A stretch of 44,327 bases of DNA from Bacteroidetes bacterium UBA7688 (GCA_002482815.1 DLGS01000364.1:1-44327), one strand, 5' to 3'; positions 1 to 8,735 are shown, counted from the first letter of the stretch. Numbers and translations are program-made. Notes: generated from the sequence alone by a model not told the origin.

Positions 1-303
1 CAGATCAGCACTGCGCACACCAAAGGCACTGTAGAGACGCTCGTCCAGATTTTTGGCCACGCCAAAGCCCCTCACAACCGGCGATACAAAAATGCACAAT
101 GCCACAACTGTAATCACCGCCGCCGGCACTTTATAAGTAGTGGTCTTGTATATCCATAGCAACAACAGCATACACCCTATAGACCATACCCATGGAAACT
201 CCGACACCGCAATGGCCGGATACCAGGCCTGCCTTGCCGGTATAGGCAATACCGCCAGCAGCGAAAACAGGAATAATAAAATGGCAAGAATCAGACGAAG
301 CAT
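1..303 (-). CDS. Partial membrane protein, N-terminal 101 residues
   Basis: The ATG lies at 301-303 and the reading frame runs open to the left edge, so only the N-terminus is present. The encoded part starts MLRLILAILLFLFSLLAV, a hydrophobic signal or anchor segment. Two further hydrophobic stretches follow (about residues 36-52 and 58-77), giving roughly three membrane segments before a charged region (AKNLDERLYSAFGV) that should begin a soluble domain outside the window. From memory, some Bacteroidota alpha/beta-hydrolases carry a similar three-helix N-terminus, but no catalytic residue is visible, so the function is unassigned. Base composition is GC-richer than the helicase operon that ends nearby. 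Confidence 0.6.
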   Translation of the reverse strand, partial: MLRLILAILLFLFSLLAVLPIPARQAWYPAIAVSEFPWVWSIGCMLLLLWIYKTTTYKVPAAVITVVALCIFVSPVVRGFGVAKNLDERLYSAFGVRSADL

Positions 304-387
304 ATTGTATGGTTTTAGCTATATGCTTATGTACGGTAAAAGGGGAGGGAAAGACTGTAGAGGTCTTAAAGATTAGTGTAGATGGTT

Positions 388-699
388 TTATTTCATACCT
401 ATTGAATGAATAAATGCACCAATTGTTCTGGTGTCAGTTGGCAAATCTGAAGTACAAGAAACCCCAAAAAATTCGTGGAAAGGGTGATCTAACTCTGTAT
501 CATAACTATCAAAAAATAATGGCGGTAAGTGAAAACTATTATGGTCGAAAAATTCTCCTTCAACCAGATGTTTTCTTATACAAAATTCAATGCTTGCCAA
601 TGAAAGTTCTTCAGGATTACAGAATACAATGCCACCATATTGTTTATAGTTTGCAGCATCTCTGTAGCGGTATTCAAATTTGATGTTTTCACCTTTCAT
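388..699 (-). CDS. Small conserved hypothetical protein (103 aa)
   Basis: A 103-residue soluble acidic protein beginning MKGENIKFEYRYRDAANYK. It has no signal peptide, membrane segment or Cys pair. Aromatic and acidic patches such as FFDSYDTELDHPFHEFFGV are the most distinctive feature. I recall similar small Bacteroidota hypotheticals sharing the YRDA.NYK start and the DELDH segment, but know no function for them. It lies 65 nt downstream of the PLD-helicase stop on the same strand and shares its AT-rich composition, so it is probably the last gene of that operon. It could be an accessory or immunity-type partner of the helicase, but this rests on position only. Confidence 0.7.
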   Translation of the reverse strand: MKGENIKFEYRYRDAANYKQYGGIVFCNPEELSLASIEFCIRKHLVEGEFFDHNSFHLPPLFFDSYDTELDHPFHEFFGVSCTSDLPTDTRTIGAFIHSIGMK

Positions 700-764
700 T
701 CTATTGCAAAAATGAAATAAGCCAATGAAAGTACATTGGCCTATGAGTCACGTTTGCAAAATTT

Positions 765-3700
765 TTATAATGCTAATTTAGCAGAGTCTTTCCACAAGAA
801 ATGAGGAATTGGCTCATTGAGTTCCCAATTAATACTCATTGGTTTTGACCCATAATGATCTTTAATTTCTCCTTCCCCGATGAATACATATCCCAATGTG
901 TTTTGGAATTGGTCTTTATTCTTTTCTCTAACAAACAAAAGAATTCGCTTATTGATCTCTTTGTGGTTTATGTAAGATATTCCTTTCCCAGATTCAGGAC
1001 TGGTGGCGTTCTGACTTTGCCAATGAAACAATAATTCATTTACAGCATAGTCGTCATACATAGTTGTCGGGGAAAAATTTTCTTCTGACTTTATTAGATC
1101 TATAAAAAGCAGTTCAGTATTTATTTCTTTATTTTCCGCAACGCCAACACCAATTCTATTAGAAGACGTTTTATCAAAAGTGTTCATTCTAAATGCCACA
1201 AGAATCTGATCTCTAGTATATCTTGAATGGACTTTTAATGGTTGTGCATATGGCAGATTTATTTCTAATTCTTTGAAATCAATCTTATCAATGAGGATTT
1301 CTAAAACTTCTATAATTTCAGCTACAAGAATTGAGTTTTTGCCAATCGCAGCAATACTTTCCTCTAATGAATTAAAACCGCCTGCCGTTTGCCATACGTC
1401 ATAATGAAGCATAAGCAGCATAGATTTTTCAATCTCATTGAAGTCTGAAATTTTAATTTCAAAATTTTGTTTGGCAACTTGGAGTATAAATGTGAAATAG
1501 CTTAAAGACGCAGTAGAGAGCCACTTTTTACTGATTGCTGAAACAATTTCTTTTTCATTTATACTCTCAAAATTATTAATCTTGCCTGCTATTTGACATA
1601 ACCTTGACCAGCTATCTTTTTTAAAGATGGTTTGAATCGGAATATTATTGAACTCAATAAAGTTCCGAAGGCTTAAAGGCAAAGTTGTGTGATTATCAAA
1701 TTGTTTGATTTTTTGAATAATCTGATTTCTATTTAATGACGTAGCATTGATGATATTCTTTAAAATCGATTCTTTGGCTTTTTGTTCTAAAATTATTGAA
1801 CAGCCCAATGGAAGATGAGGAAAGTCGTCTTCAAGTTCTTTCCTTACCGTTGTAGAAGTCTTCCCTATTAAAACACGGAATTTATTTTCAAAATTGTATT
1901 CCGGTCTTGCATTTCCTACAAAATCTAAAACAGTCAAAGAATCTTTATTGTCAGCTAATCTAAGTCCTCTGCCTAATTGTTGAAGGAAGACTGTAAGACT
2001 TTCTGTTGGTCTTAAAAATAAAACTGTATCGATTTCAGGAATGTCTACACCCTCATTAAATATATCAACAACAAATAGATAATTGATTTCCTTGTCAATT
2101 AGTTGTTTCCTTATTTTATCTCTATTTTGAGAACTCTCACTGGTCAAGTAATCCGCTTTCAAACCTGCAAGCAAAAATTTCTCAGCCATAAATTTTGCGT
2201 GTTCCATCGACGCACAAAATCCTAACGCTCGTAAGTCTGTAGGATCTTTAGTGTATTTTTTTAAGTTGGAAATAATCTCTCCAACTCTTCTGTCGTTTGA
2301 TGTGTATAGCTTAGTTAATTCACTTGCCACATAATGACCTTTTTCCCAATTTACATTTGTTAGATCAATGCTATCTGAAATGCCGAAATATTGAAATGGA
2401 CAAAGCAATTTTTTGTTCAAGGCTTCTGGCAATCTAATTTCTGCAGCAATTCTATTGCAAAAATCTTCTTTAATATCGCCTTCATCCATTCTTTCAGGAG
2501 TTGCGGTAAGTCCAAGAAGAACCTTTGGTTTAAAGTAATTAATTACTGCTCGATAACTGTTTGCTGTTTGATGGTGACATTCATCGATAATGATGTAATC
2601 ATAGTATTCTGGGCTAAGTTTTAGACCCTTAATTTGATTATTCATTGTTTGTACTGAAGCAAATACAAACTCATAATTATCTGGTACTAGTCCGTCAACC
2701 CACAATTCTCCAAAATTATTATCCTTAAGAATTCCCTTAAAAGTAGAAATTGATTGAGTAAGAATTTCCTTTCTATGCGCTAGAAAAAGCAGTTTAGACG
2801 ATTTGTTTTCTTGTCTAAATTTTTTATAGTCAAAAGCCGAGATAACGGTTTTTCCAGTTCCCGTTGCTGCGACGAGTAAATTCCTATTTCTACTATGAAC
2901 ATTCCTTTCTACTTCAAGTTTTTCTAAAATTTCACTTTGATAAGGGAATGGTTTAACATCAAACTGAGCTGCATTTATTACGTAACCTTTCGCGAATTTT
3001 CCTTCTTTTAAAGCGTCAGTTAGTTTTACTGTATGAATCGTCTCGTCAAATAATTCAAAGTCGTTACTCAACCAATAAGTTTCAAATGTTTTTTGGAACT
3101 TTTCAATGATATGGCTCACTTCTTTTGTCGTCACTTTTAAATTCCACTCCAAACCATCAGTGAGAGCGGATCGAGAAAAATTTGAAGAGCCAATGTAGCC
3201 TGTATGGTAGCCAGAATTTCTGTGAAATAAATAAGCCTTTGCGTGAAGTCTTTCATTTCCTGTATTATAAGAAATCTTCACTTCAGTATTTTTAAAACTT
3301 GATAGCAATTGAATTGCCTTGAAATCCGAAGCCCCCATATAAGTAGTGGTAATTACTCTCAGCTTTCCCCCTCTATTCGTGAACTCCCTCAACTCTTTCT
3401 CAAGTATTATAATTCCTTTGAACTTTATAAATGAAACAAGAAGATCAATTTTGTCTGAGGATAAGATTTCTTTTCGTAGTTCGCTTTCTAGGGAAAGTCC
3501 AACATTGCCACCAGTAAACAGTTCACTATGGGTTAGTCTAGTATATGGGGTTATTTCTTTTAAGTGTAAATCTAAATCTGAGAAGTGGTTGTCGATTTTA
3601 GAAAAAACGGCCTTTAAAATTTTTCCTTCAACATTTACCAAGTCGTCATCAAAACTTTCATCAATTATTACTTCTTTGAGGAACCTAATAATTTTATTAG

Positions 3701-3908
3701 CAATCTCAATTTGAGTTTCAACCTGGTGTTCCCCTTTAATTGAGTTTAAAGCAAGCTTAATCGTTTTTGACAAATGATTAGACAGAATTGTAGCAGCCTC
3801 TTCTTTATCAATATTTGCTTCCTTTATAAAATAGAATTCCTTATCCAAGGATTCAATATGCCTTGAAACAACTTGTGTTACTAACTCTTCATAAATACCT
3901 TGGATCAT
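765..3908 (-). CDS. PLD-family nuclease/SF2 helicase fusion with C-terminal DUF3427
   Basis: 1047 residues. A helical N-terminus (about 1-120) is followed by a phospholipase D-like (HKD family) domain at about 130-285, with H222-x-K224 and GSSN at 240-243. A superfamily II helicase follows: motif I AATGTGKT (347-354), motif II DECH (442-445), motif III TAT (468-470), motif VI QQLGRGLRL (643-651). The C-terminal 200 or so residues resemble DUF3427. Only one HKD half-site is visible, so the nuclease may act as a dimer, as is known for single-HKD PLD enzymes. The start codon overlaps the NUDIX stop in an ATGA, implying translational coupling. COG3886/COG1061-type fusions are known from bacterial defence islands, so the likely role is ATP-driven nucleic-acid translocation with cleavage in phage or plasmid defence, or repair. 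The fold call is firm; the biological role is inference. Confidence 0.9.
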   Translation of the reverse strand: MIQGIYEELVTQVVSRHIESLDKEFYFIKEANIDKEEAATILSNHLSKTIKLALNSIKGEHQVETQIEIANKIIRFLKEVIIDESFDDDLVNVEGKILKAVFSKIDNHFSDLDLHLKEITPYTRLTHSELFTGGNVGLSLESELRKEILSSDKIDLLVSFIKFKGIIILEKELREFTNRGGKLRVITTTYMGASDFKAIQLLSSFKNTEVKISYNTGNERLHAKAYLFHRNSGYHTGYIGSSNFSRSALTDGLEWNLKVTTKEVSHIIEKFQKTFETYWLSNDFELFDETIHTVKLTDALKEGKFAKGYVINAAQFDVKPFPYQSEILEKLEVERNVHSRNRNLLVAATGTGKTVISAFDYKKFRQENKSSKLLFLAHRKEILTQSISTFKGILKDNNFGELWVDGLVPDNYEFVFASVQTMNNQIKGLKLSPEYYDYIIIDECHHQTANSYRAVINYFKPKVLLGLTATPERMDEGDIKEDFCNRIAAEIRLPEALNKKLLCPFQYFGISDSIDLTNVNWEKGHYVASELTKLYTSNDRRVGEIISNLKKYTKDPTDLRALGFCASMEHAKFMAEKFLLAGLKADYLTSESSQNRDKIRKQLIDKEINYLFVVDIFNEGVDIPEIDTVLFLRPTESLTVFLQQLGRGLRLADNKDSLTVLDFVGNARPEYNFENKFRVLIGKTSTTVRKELEDDFPHLPLGCSIILEQKAKESILKNIINATSLNRNQIIQKIKQFDNHTTLPLSLRNFIEFNNIPIQTIFKKDSWSRLCQIAGKINNFESINEKEIVSAISKKWLSTASLSYFTFILQVAKQNFEIKISDFNEIEKSMLLMLHYDVWQTAGGFNSLEESIAAIGKNSILVAEIIEVLEILIDKIDFKELEINLPYAQPLKVHSRYTRDQILVAFRMNTFDKTSSNRIGVGVAENKEINTELLFIDLIKSEENFSPTTMYDDYAVNELLFHWQSQNATSPESGKGISYINHKEINKRILLFVREKNKDQFQNTLGYVFIGEGEIKDHYGSKPMSINWELNEPIPHFLWKDSAKLAL

Positions 3909-4285
3909 AAACTCAAAAATTCGTGCACTATTGGAATATCTGCTTCAGCCCAATCTAAGTTTAATAACTCTGATCTGTCTAGCATTTTGTATTGTTTGTG
4001 CTCAGTTAAATTAATTTGACCCGAAACATAGTTTGCAATGAATGGTATGAGCTTTATTGAAAAGCTTCCATAGTCAAAAATGCTATCGTTTAGTCTTTTG
4101 CTTATTTCAATGTTTATTGATAATTCTTCTTGAATTTCTCTTTTTATGCAATCAATTTCTGATTCCCCCTCTTTCAACTTGCCACCAGGAAACTCCCATT
4201 TTAATGGCAATTTCATCAGCTCACTTCTCTGAGTAACTAATATTTTCCCTTCTATAATAATAATTGCACAGGTTACATTAATCAT
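3905..4285 (-). CDS. NUDIX hydrolase, MutT/NudG-like
   Basis: 126 residues with a complete Nudix box at about residues 35-57: WEFPGGKLKEGE, then RE and EE in the G-x5-E-x7-RE-x2-EE pattern. Length and the WEFPGGK segment fit the MutT/NudG group that hydrolyses oxidised or modified (d)NTPs to monophosphates. It sits between a zinc-ribbon gene (24 nt gap) and the PLD-helicase, overlapping the latter by 4 nt (ATGA), so it is transcribed and probably translated with it. Coupling to a nuclease-helicase suggests either sanitising nucleotides in a repair system or hydrolysing a nucleotide signal in a defence system. The substrate cannot be told from sequence. Confidence 0.9.
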   Translation of the reverse strand: MINVTCAIIIIEGKILVTQRSELMKLPLKWEFPGGKLKEGESEIDCIKREIQEELSINIEISKRLNDSIFDYGSFSIKLIPFIANYVSGQINLTEHKQYKMLDRSELLNLDWAEADIPIVHEFLSL

Positions 4286-4309
4286 ATGACTACGACTTTC
4301 ATATTGTCA

Positions 4310-4522
4310 TTACTTAATATCCTCATCCGCCACCATTACAAATTCATATTTGCAACTAGCGGAAGGACATTGATGAACTTCTGTTTTATCCTTTGTATGA
4401 GAAAAGTCTACTGTAACTTCTGACCTTGACCCGCATATGGGACAAGTAGTGGGTTGATCTGAATAAGTATAGACTTGAGAATAATTCGTCATGGGCATTG
4501 CAATGTCGGAAATAAATATCAC
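4310..4522 (-). CDS. Small zinc-ribbon protein (up to 70 aa)
   Basis: A short protein with a four-cysteine knuckle, CPIC then CPSASC about 25 residues later, typical of a treble-clef or zinc-ribbon metal site. The longest reading uses a GTG start at 4522; ATG codons at 4498 and 4492 (the latter giving MTNYSQVYTYSDQPTTC) are equally plausible, so the exact start is unsettled. It is 24 nt upstream of the NUDIX gene on the same strand and is probably the first gene of the four-gene operon. A nucleic-acid or protein-binding adaptor role is plausible but unproven. Confidence 0.65.
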   Translation of the reverse strand: MIFISDIAMPMTNYSQVYTYSDQPTTCPICGSRSEVTVDFSHTKDKTEVHQCPSASCKYEFVMVADEDIK

Positions 4523-4576
4523 TTAATGAATGATTGTTTTCTCCTCGTTTCGGTATCGTGCACATCTGCCATAGCC

Positions 4577-4584
4577 CAAATATA
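4577..4584 (-). promoter_or_regulatory. Candidate -7 promoter element of the helicase operon
   Basis: On the minus strand these bases read TATATTTG, a match to the Bacteroidota -7 consensus TAnnTTTG, about 55-80 nt upstream of the possible starts of the zinc-ribbon gene. No clear -33 TTG at the usual spacing was seen, so this is a moderate call. Confidence 0.45.
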
Positions 4585-4661
4585 AATCAAATGCTTTAAA
4601 GCTGACATGTATCGCTTTTGTTTTATTATCAAGTGATTATATCATTTTTCAGGCTGCTGTC

Positions 4662-4791
4662 GCCTATGGTTTAGGTAGGCGTGCCTAACCTTTTATATAA
4701 GCTGGCCTATCGGTTTGGCTAAGTCTGCCTGTTGTCTGCAGCAGGCGCGCCTGTGGTTTTGGCAGGCGCGCCTGCGGTTTAGTTAGGCGCC
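4662..4791. repeat. Cluster of imperfect GC-rich hairpin repeats
   Basis: Four related units built on GCCTR-(9 nt with GGTTT)-YAGGC lie at 4662-4680, about 4705-4729 (degenerate), 4749-4767 and 4770-4788. Stem ends co-vary: GCCTA pairs with TAGGC in unit 1 and GCCTG with CAGGC in unit 3. Unit boundaries form palindromes, for example GCAGGCGCGCCTGC at 4762-4775. The patch sits in non-coding DNA immediately downstream of the stop of the 4801 gene and upstream of the helicase operon. It resembles REP/BIME-like intergenic repeats; a transcription-terminating role is possible. Confidence 0.7.
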
Positions 4792-4800
4792 TTTCCGGCA

Positions 4801-5493
4801 TTAATCAGCAGCAGAAACCGTTTTCGCAAATTTTTCTACCCCTACGGTAAAACCAAGATGGAAAGTAGGGAGTGCTTGCGCCTCAAGATCATTCCTTCTG
4901 GGTTGCGACACACCATTCGAAGTCTTTTTTCCCCAATCGTGATGAAATTTTGCCCGTACGCCCAGTCCTGTATACAAACTGAGTACGGGTCTGGTAGTGC
5001 CGGTATGACCCAGATAGTAGGTTTTGCCCAGCAATACTTTTATTCCCACCACTTCTACATTATATTGACTTTTGGACACAATATGGTCGCCAAGATAATC
5101 GGTATAATCATTCCTCGAATTAAGCCACCAATGGCGTACAAAAGCCTGGAAGTCCCAATACCATGTGCGCCGGGCAGAAAAGAATGACTTGGTGTTGATA
5201 CCTGCCAATACACCCTGGTATTCTATATCGAGATGGGTATGTTCGATAATGCCCTCCCATCCTACCTCTTCGGATTCGGTGAGTCCTTTAAAGCGATAGC
5301 CTAGCAGCAGGCCTACAGAGCTTTTCGGTTTTATTTTTTCGACATTGATAATCAGTTCCGAAACCAGAAATTGCGTCGGCAGGGTGGTGATCCTGTAGCG
5401 GGGAAGCGGTTCCGGTGTAGTATTCTCCTGTGCCCATACACCAAGCGGCTTCGACAGGCAAAGAAAGAGCAGAGGCAGCAGTATGTTTTTCAA
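4801..5493 (-). CDS. Secreted outer-membrane beta-barrel-like protein
   Basis: 230 residues starting with a Sec signal peptide (KNILLPLLFLCL...GVWAQ, cut after about residue 21). The rest alternates hydrophobic and polar residues in beta-strand fashion (SVGLLLGYRFKG, PVLSLYTGLGVRAKF, FHLGFTVGVEKF), as in small outer-membrane barrels of the DUF3575 or outer-membrane-protein beta-barrel type. The apparent start is a non-ATG codon (TTG) directly before KNI, placed there because the signal peptide begins immediately after. No catalytic motif is visible. It stands alone, with about 170 nt of non-coding DNA upstream and the hairpin repeat patch right after the stop. The function is unknown; a structural or porin-like envelope role is a guess. 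Confidence 0.65.
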   Translation of the reverse strand: MKNILLPLLFLCLSKPLGVWAQENTTPEPLPRYRITTLPTQFLVSELIINVEKIKPKSSVGLLLGYRFKGLTESEEVGWEGIIEHTHLDIEYQGVLAGINTKSFFSARRTWYWDFQAFVRHWWLNSRNDYTDYLGDHIVSKSQYNVEVVGIKVLLGKTYYLGHTGTTRPVLSLYTGLGVRAKFHHDWGKKTSNGVSQPRRNDLEAQALPTFHLGFTVGVEKFAKTVSAAD

Positions 5494-5664
5494 AGCGTTT
5501 GATGTTCGTGTTAGGGTATTGAAATAAAAGAAGAGAGGTAAAAGGTATGATTATTCACGTATCGGCACCCATGTTTTTTGATGGCTTATAGAAAAGGTTT
5601 TCAATACATACGGTTTTCGCGTGCATGATGTAAAGAAAAGGAAACGCAACGAAAGAGGGACTTG

Positions 5665-7140
5665 TTATTTCACCACCGCCAGGCGCACATATTCAGTCGA
5701 CAGCAAAGATGAAACTGCAAGGGTATAAATGCCCGGAGGCAAGATGCTTGTATTGATAGAGATGGATTGCGTTCCTGCAGGATATGCTTGTGCCGCCTGT
5801 TGCCAGACTATTTTTCCCATCATATCTATTATCCTCACGCTGATGTTTTGTTTTTCGCTCAGCACAAATTCCAGCGTTGTCTGGTTGCCGGCCGGGTTGG
5901 GATTCAGCCGGCATTCACTTGCTGCTGCATTGGTGTTGTCTTTAATTTTGGTGCTCACAGGGTCGGCATTGACCACGCAAACATTCGCACACTTTTTGCA
6001 GGATTTGCCATCAGGCATGGTTTGTGTCAGGCATGGGGAATAGCTTCCTTCATTGTAGCGTTGCCTGCTGAAAAAATGGTTGCTGTGACCATTGCCCCAT
6101 TCATAGAAATAAACTGAACCGGAACGCTCGCTCTGGATAAACATTTCGGCATAATGATTTTCGTTGAGTGGCCTGTTGGTTGCCGAGGTGATTTTCCACA
6201 GGAAATTGGCATTGCAGGTGTCTTCCGGTCCTGCAGTCATTTCGGGTTCCGGCTGTCCCGCCACACAGACACCAATGCTGCTTTTGCATTTGGCACCGTC
6301 AGCTGTCGTCTCCGTAATACTCATTCTGTAAGTGCCGGGTTCGTAAGGATGGTAGACAGGCGTGCCCGAATGATTAAAATCGCCCCAGTCAAAATCATAA
6401 GCAGAGCCTTTGTGATATGCCAGCAATTGAGCATAAGCATGATGGTGGAGCGGATGTCCCACATCGGAAGCCACGTGGAGAGACAATTCGAACTGGGCAT
6501 TGCAACTGCGTGAAAAAGAATCCCGGCAATTTGAAACACAAATATTGTCCAGTCTTACATCTTCCGTTGTAACACCCGAACCAACAACGTCAATAACAAA
6601 GGAAATTCTGATTCCGCTATCCATGATATAATTAAACTCTGTTGGCTTGTATCCATTCGGATTCCAGCGGCCATATTTATTGGAAGGGAATGTTAACCAG
6701 GCAGGATCAGCATGGGCAATCGGGGCACTGATATGCACCCAGTCTTTGCCCTCGGAAACAGTGGCGAAGGCTTCGAACATAATGGTACGTCCCAGGATAT
6801 CCGAAACATACAAAACCGGATGAAAAGATTCGGTAATACCGGATTTTCCATCATTGGTCACATTGTAGTCGAAACTGATGCAATGGTCGGGAAATCTGGC
6901 GCCGAGGTGTTGGTAATCGATCTCATTTTCAAATGTGGATGTCGTATGGTTATCCCTGATAGATACCGCAGGGCTGAGGTCCAGCGGATTGACAACTGAG
7001 GTTTCAATTTTGTTTAAGTAGCAATTGATGAGTTGCCAGTTTCCGATGCCCGGAGCATTAAAATCCGAACAGGGGAAATCCTGCGCAGAAGCCGGCAGGA
7101 TGACGGAAAAATATAAAAGGAGGATATAGATTTTTTTCAT
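5665..7140 (-). CDS. Type IX secretion cargo protein with PKD-like repeats
   Basis: About 491 residues from the ATG at 7140, chosen because MKKIYILLLYFSVILPASAQ is a good signal peptide; ten extra codons upstream to 7170 look untranslated. After an N-terminal region there are two Cys-rich PKD-like repeats, each opening CNA.F and closing with a Cys pair (KCKSSIGVCV; SCKKCANVCVV), and containing DWGD/EWGN turns. The last 80 or so residues (RLNPNPAGNQTTLEF ... GIYTLAV ... RLAVVK) form a type A T9SS sorting domain. The mature protein should be exported across the outer membrane by the type IX system and anchored or released at the surface. The PKD-like modules suggest adhesion or carbohydrate contact, but no enzyme domain is seen. 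Confidence 0.8.
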   Translation of the reverse strand: MKKIYILLLYFSVILPASAQDFPCSDFNAPGIGNWQLINCYLNKIETSVVNPLDLSPAVSIRDNHTTSTFENEIDYQHLGARFPDHCISFDYNVTNDGKSGITESFHPVLYVSDILGRTIMFEAFATVSEGKDWVHISAPIAHADPAWLTFPSNKYGRWNPNGYKPTEFNYIMDSGIRISFVIDVVGSGVTTEDVRLDNICVSNCRDSFSRSCNAQFELSLHVASDVGHPLHHHAYAQLLAYHKGSAYDFDWGDFNHSGTPVYHPYEPGTYRMSITETTADGAKCKSSIGVCVAGQPEPEMTAGPEDTCNANFLWKITSATNRPLNENHYAEMFIQSERSGSVYFYEWGNGHSNHFFSRQRYNEGSYSPCLTQTMPDGKSCKKCANVCVVNADPVSTKIKDNTNAAASECRLNPNPAGNQTTLEFVLSEKQNISVRIIDMMGKIVWQQAAQAYPAGTQSISINTSILPPGIYTLAVSSLLSTEYVRLAVVK

Positions 7141-7242
7141 GTTTCGGTATAGGGGGAAAATAATGACCAATCAAATCTATTGAAAAAAATATTTATATCA
7201 AAATAAATGGTGTGATTATTTTAACCGCTGACAGGCCTCATG

Positions 7243-7278
7243 CAAAAAGCAGCCACCTGAAAAGATGACTGCTTTTTG
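7243..7278 (-). terminator. Rho-independent terminator of the 7301 gene
   Basis: Arms CAAAAAGCAG (7243-7252) and CTGCTTTTTG (7269-7278) form a 10-bp stem 23 nt after the 7301 stop. On the minus strand the 3' arm provides the U-rich tail. Confidence 0.65.
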
Positions 7279-7300
7279 TAAAAATTAAATTCAGAAAAGC

Positions 7301-8716
7301 TTAGTGGGCAACAATAATTTGTCTCGCTACCTGAGCGCCTTTAGTACCAATCAGCTGGATAAAATAATTACCCGAAGGAATATTGGCAACAGAAATATTT
7401 TCATCCAGTTGTTTTGTATCGGGATAAGATGCTGATAAAAGGATCCTGCCTTGTAAATCGTAAATAGAAAGCGACATGTTTTGCGCTGTGTTTAATTTCA
7501 TCTCTATCCGGAAGGCATCTTTTGCAGGCATAGGATAGAGTTTCAGTGCCTGAGAACCGGCCTCTTCTTTAATGCTTGCCGGTGTAAACTCTTCGTAATA
7601 AAACTGGCGCTCATAGTTGAAGACAGAATGTTCCCAGGTATGGCTGTCTTCTCCCCAATCTTCCGTGCGCTCATTCAGCAATTGCTGGTGGCTGTTGTAG
7701 TCATACAGGGTGTGGCGCAGCTGGTAAAAGATGGATGTGGATGGATCTTTGTATCCTTCAATGGCCTCGATGCGCTTTTTGGCCGTATTGTATTTATAAA
7801 TGTAATAGCTGCCCGTCTCCCACACTTTGTCGAAGCTGTTCCAGGTTTCTGATTCTTCATCCGTAAGGTTGTTGGCAGCATTATAGGTATAGCTCGTGCG
7901 TGCGTAATTGTATAATGCTTTTGTGATAGGATCCCAGAAAAAAGTGTGTTCCTTAATGAGGTTATCTTTTGCAGCATCATATGTCAGAACAGTGTGCATA
8001 GAGGTATCCCATTTGCCGGAAGCGCCGTTCCAGTTAAAATAGGTAAGACTTGCCACTTTGTTGGTAGCAGTGTAGGAATACACATATCTGTTTGCATTAC
8101 GCCACGAAGAAGAAGCCCAGGATAGGCTGGTGATGGTATCCGGCAGGGCTGCAGCGTTATAATGATTGATCGTCTTTTCATGATTACTCCAGTCTATGCC
8201 ATCCCAGGTGGTGGCGCTGTCAGTCAGCATCTGGCCCGCAGTGTTGTAGGTGTAGATGCTGCTTTCGTTGGGTTCGTACACCGAAGCAAAGGAATTCCAC
8301 CGGTATAAGGTTTGGCGGGTAATATTGTCGGCAGCATCAAACAGGTTTGTTTCAAGAGCATAGCGGGTAACGGTTCCAAAGCTGACTTCATAGATAGTCA
8401 GGCTGTCCGATTTTATCGGTTCAGATGAAGGGTCTCCAACACGCTCGCCGGAATACTTGTAGAAAAAAGAATCGGTGAGCTGATATTCGAAGCCATTATG
8501 CTGACTGTAGGCTTCTGCAATCACTCTTGACTGTAAAGCGGTTGTCTTTGCCGTAGACCGTTCTTTTATGCTGTGCGGTTTTTTTGCTTCGGCCAGGTGC
8601 CTGTAATAAGCGGCTACTTCGGGTTGGCTATAGCCTGGCAGGGCCTGTGCCGCAACGGAGCCGGCAGCTAATGTTAAGAGAACTATACTTGTTAAAGACA
8701 ATTCTTTAATGTTCAT
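7301..8716 (-). CDS. Type IX secretion protein with YD-like W-rich repeats (paralogue A)
   Basis: 471 residues: signal peptide (MNIKELSLTSIVLLTLAAG...AQA), then about 300 residues of repeats of roughly 40 residues with the pattern Y.YN..G...E...W.g..W, such as YTYNAANNLTDEESETWN, recalling YD/RHS-type repeats. A type A T9SS sorting domain closes the protein (LYPMPAKDAFRIEM ... SGNYFIQLIGTKGAQVARQ). Exported by the type IX system; function of the repeat part unknown. It is followed by the related gene at 8840 on the same strand, each with its own terminator, so the pair arose by tandem duplication. A -7 promoter element (8736-8743) precedes it. Confidence 0.8.
   Translation of the reverse strand: MNIKELSLTSIVLLTLAAGSVAAQALPGYSQPEVAAYYRHLAEAKKPHSIKERSTAKTTALQSRVIAEAYSQHNGFEYQLTDSFFYKYSGERVGDPSSEPIKSDSLTIYEVSFGTVTRYALETNLFDAADNITRQTLYRWNSFASVYEPNESSIYTYNTAGQMLTDSATTWDGIDWSNHEKTINHYNAAALPDTITSLSWASSSWRNANRYVYSYTATNKVASLTYFNWNGASGKWDTSMHTVLTYDAAKDNLIKEHTFFWDPITKALYNYARTSYTYNAANNLTDEESETWNSFDKVWETGSYYIYKYNTAKKRIEAIEGYKDPSTSIFYQLRHTLYDYNSHQQLLNERTEDWGEDSHTWEHSVFNYERQFYYEEFTPASIKEEAGSQALKLYPMPAKDAFRIEMKLNTAQNMSLSIYDLQGRILLSASYPDTKQLDENISVANIPSGNYFIQLIGTKGAQVARQIIVAH
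7304..7396 (-). repeat. Near-identical 3' end shared with 8843-8935, copy A
   Basis: The last 31 codons (ISVANIPSGNYFIQLIGTK to the C-terminal AH) are identical in protein to those of the neighbouring paralogue. I count 6 nucleotide differences in 93, all synonymous, while the coding sequence just upstream has diverged strongly. This fits gene conversion or selection on the sorting signal. Confidence 0.8.
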
Positions 8717-8735
8717 AATGAATGTGTTTTGTGCG

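Noticed and set aside
4662..4791. CRISPR-like array
   Set aside because: Units are short, imperfect and palindromic, without constant-length unique spacers or cas genes.
6193..6201. TTTTCCACA as a DnaA box
   Set aside because: Lies inside a coding region; such 9-mers are expected by chance, and no cluster or origin-type genes are near.
5729..6513. Plus-strand reading frames of about 100 to 120 codons opposite the T9SS gene
   Set aside because: They lie antisense to a gene with clear signal peptide and sorting domain, and have no motifs of their own.
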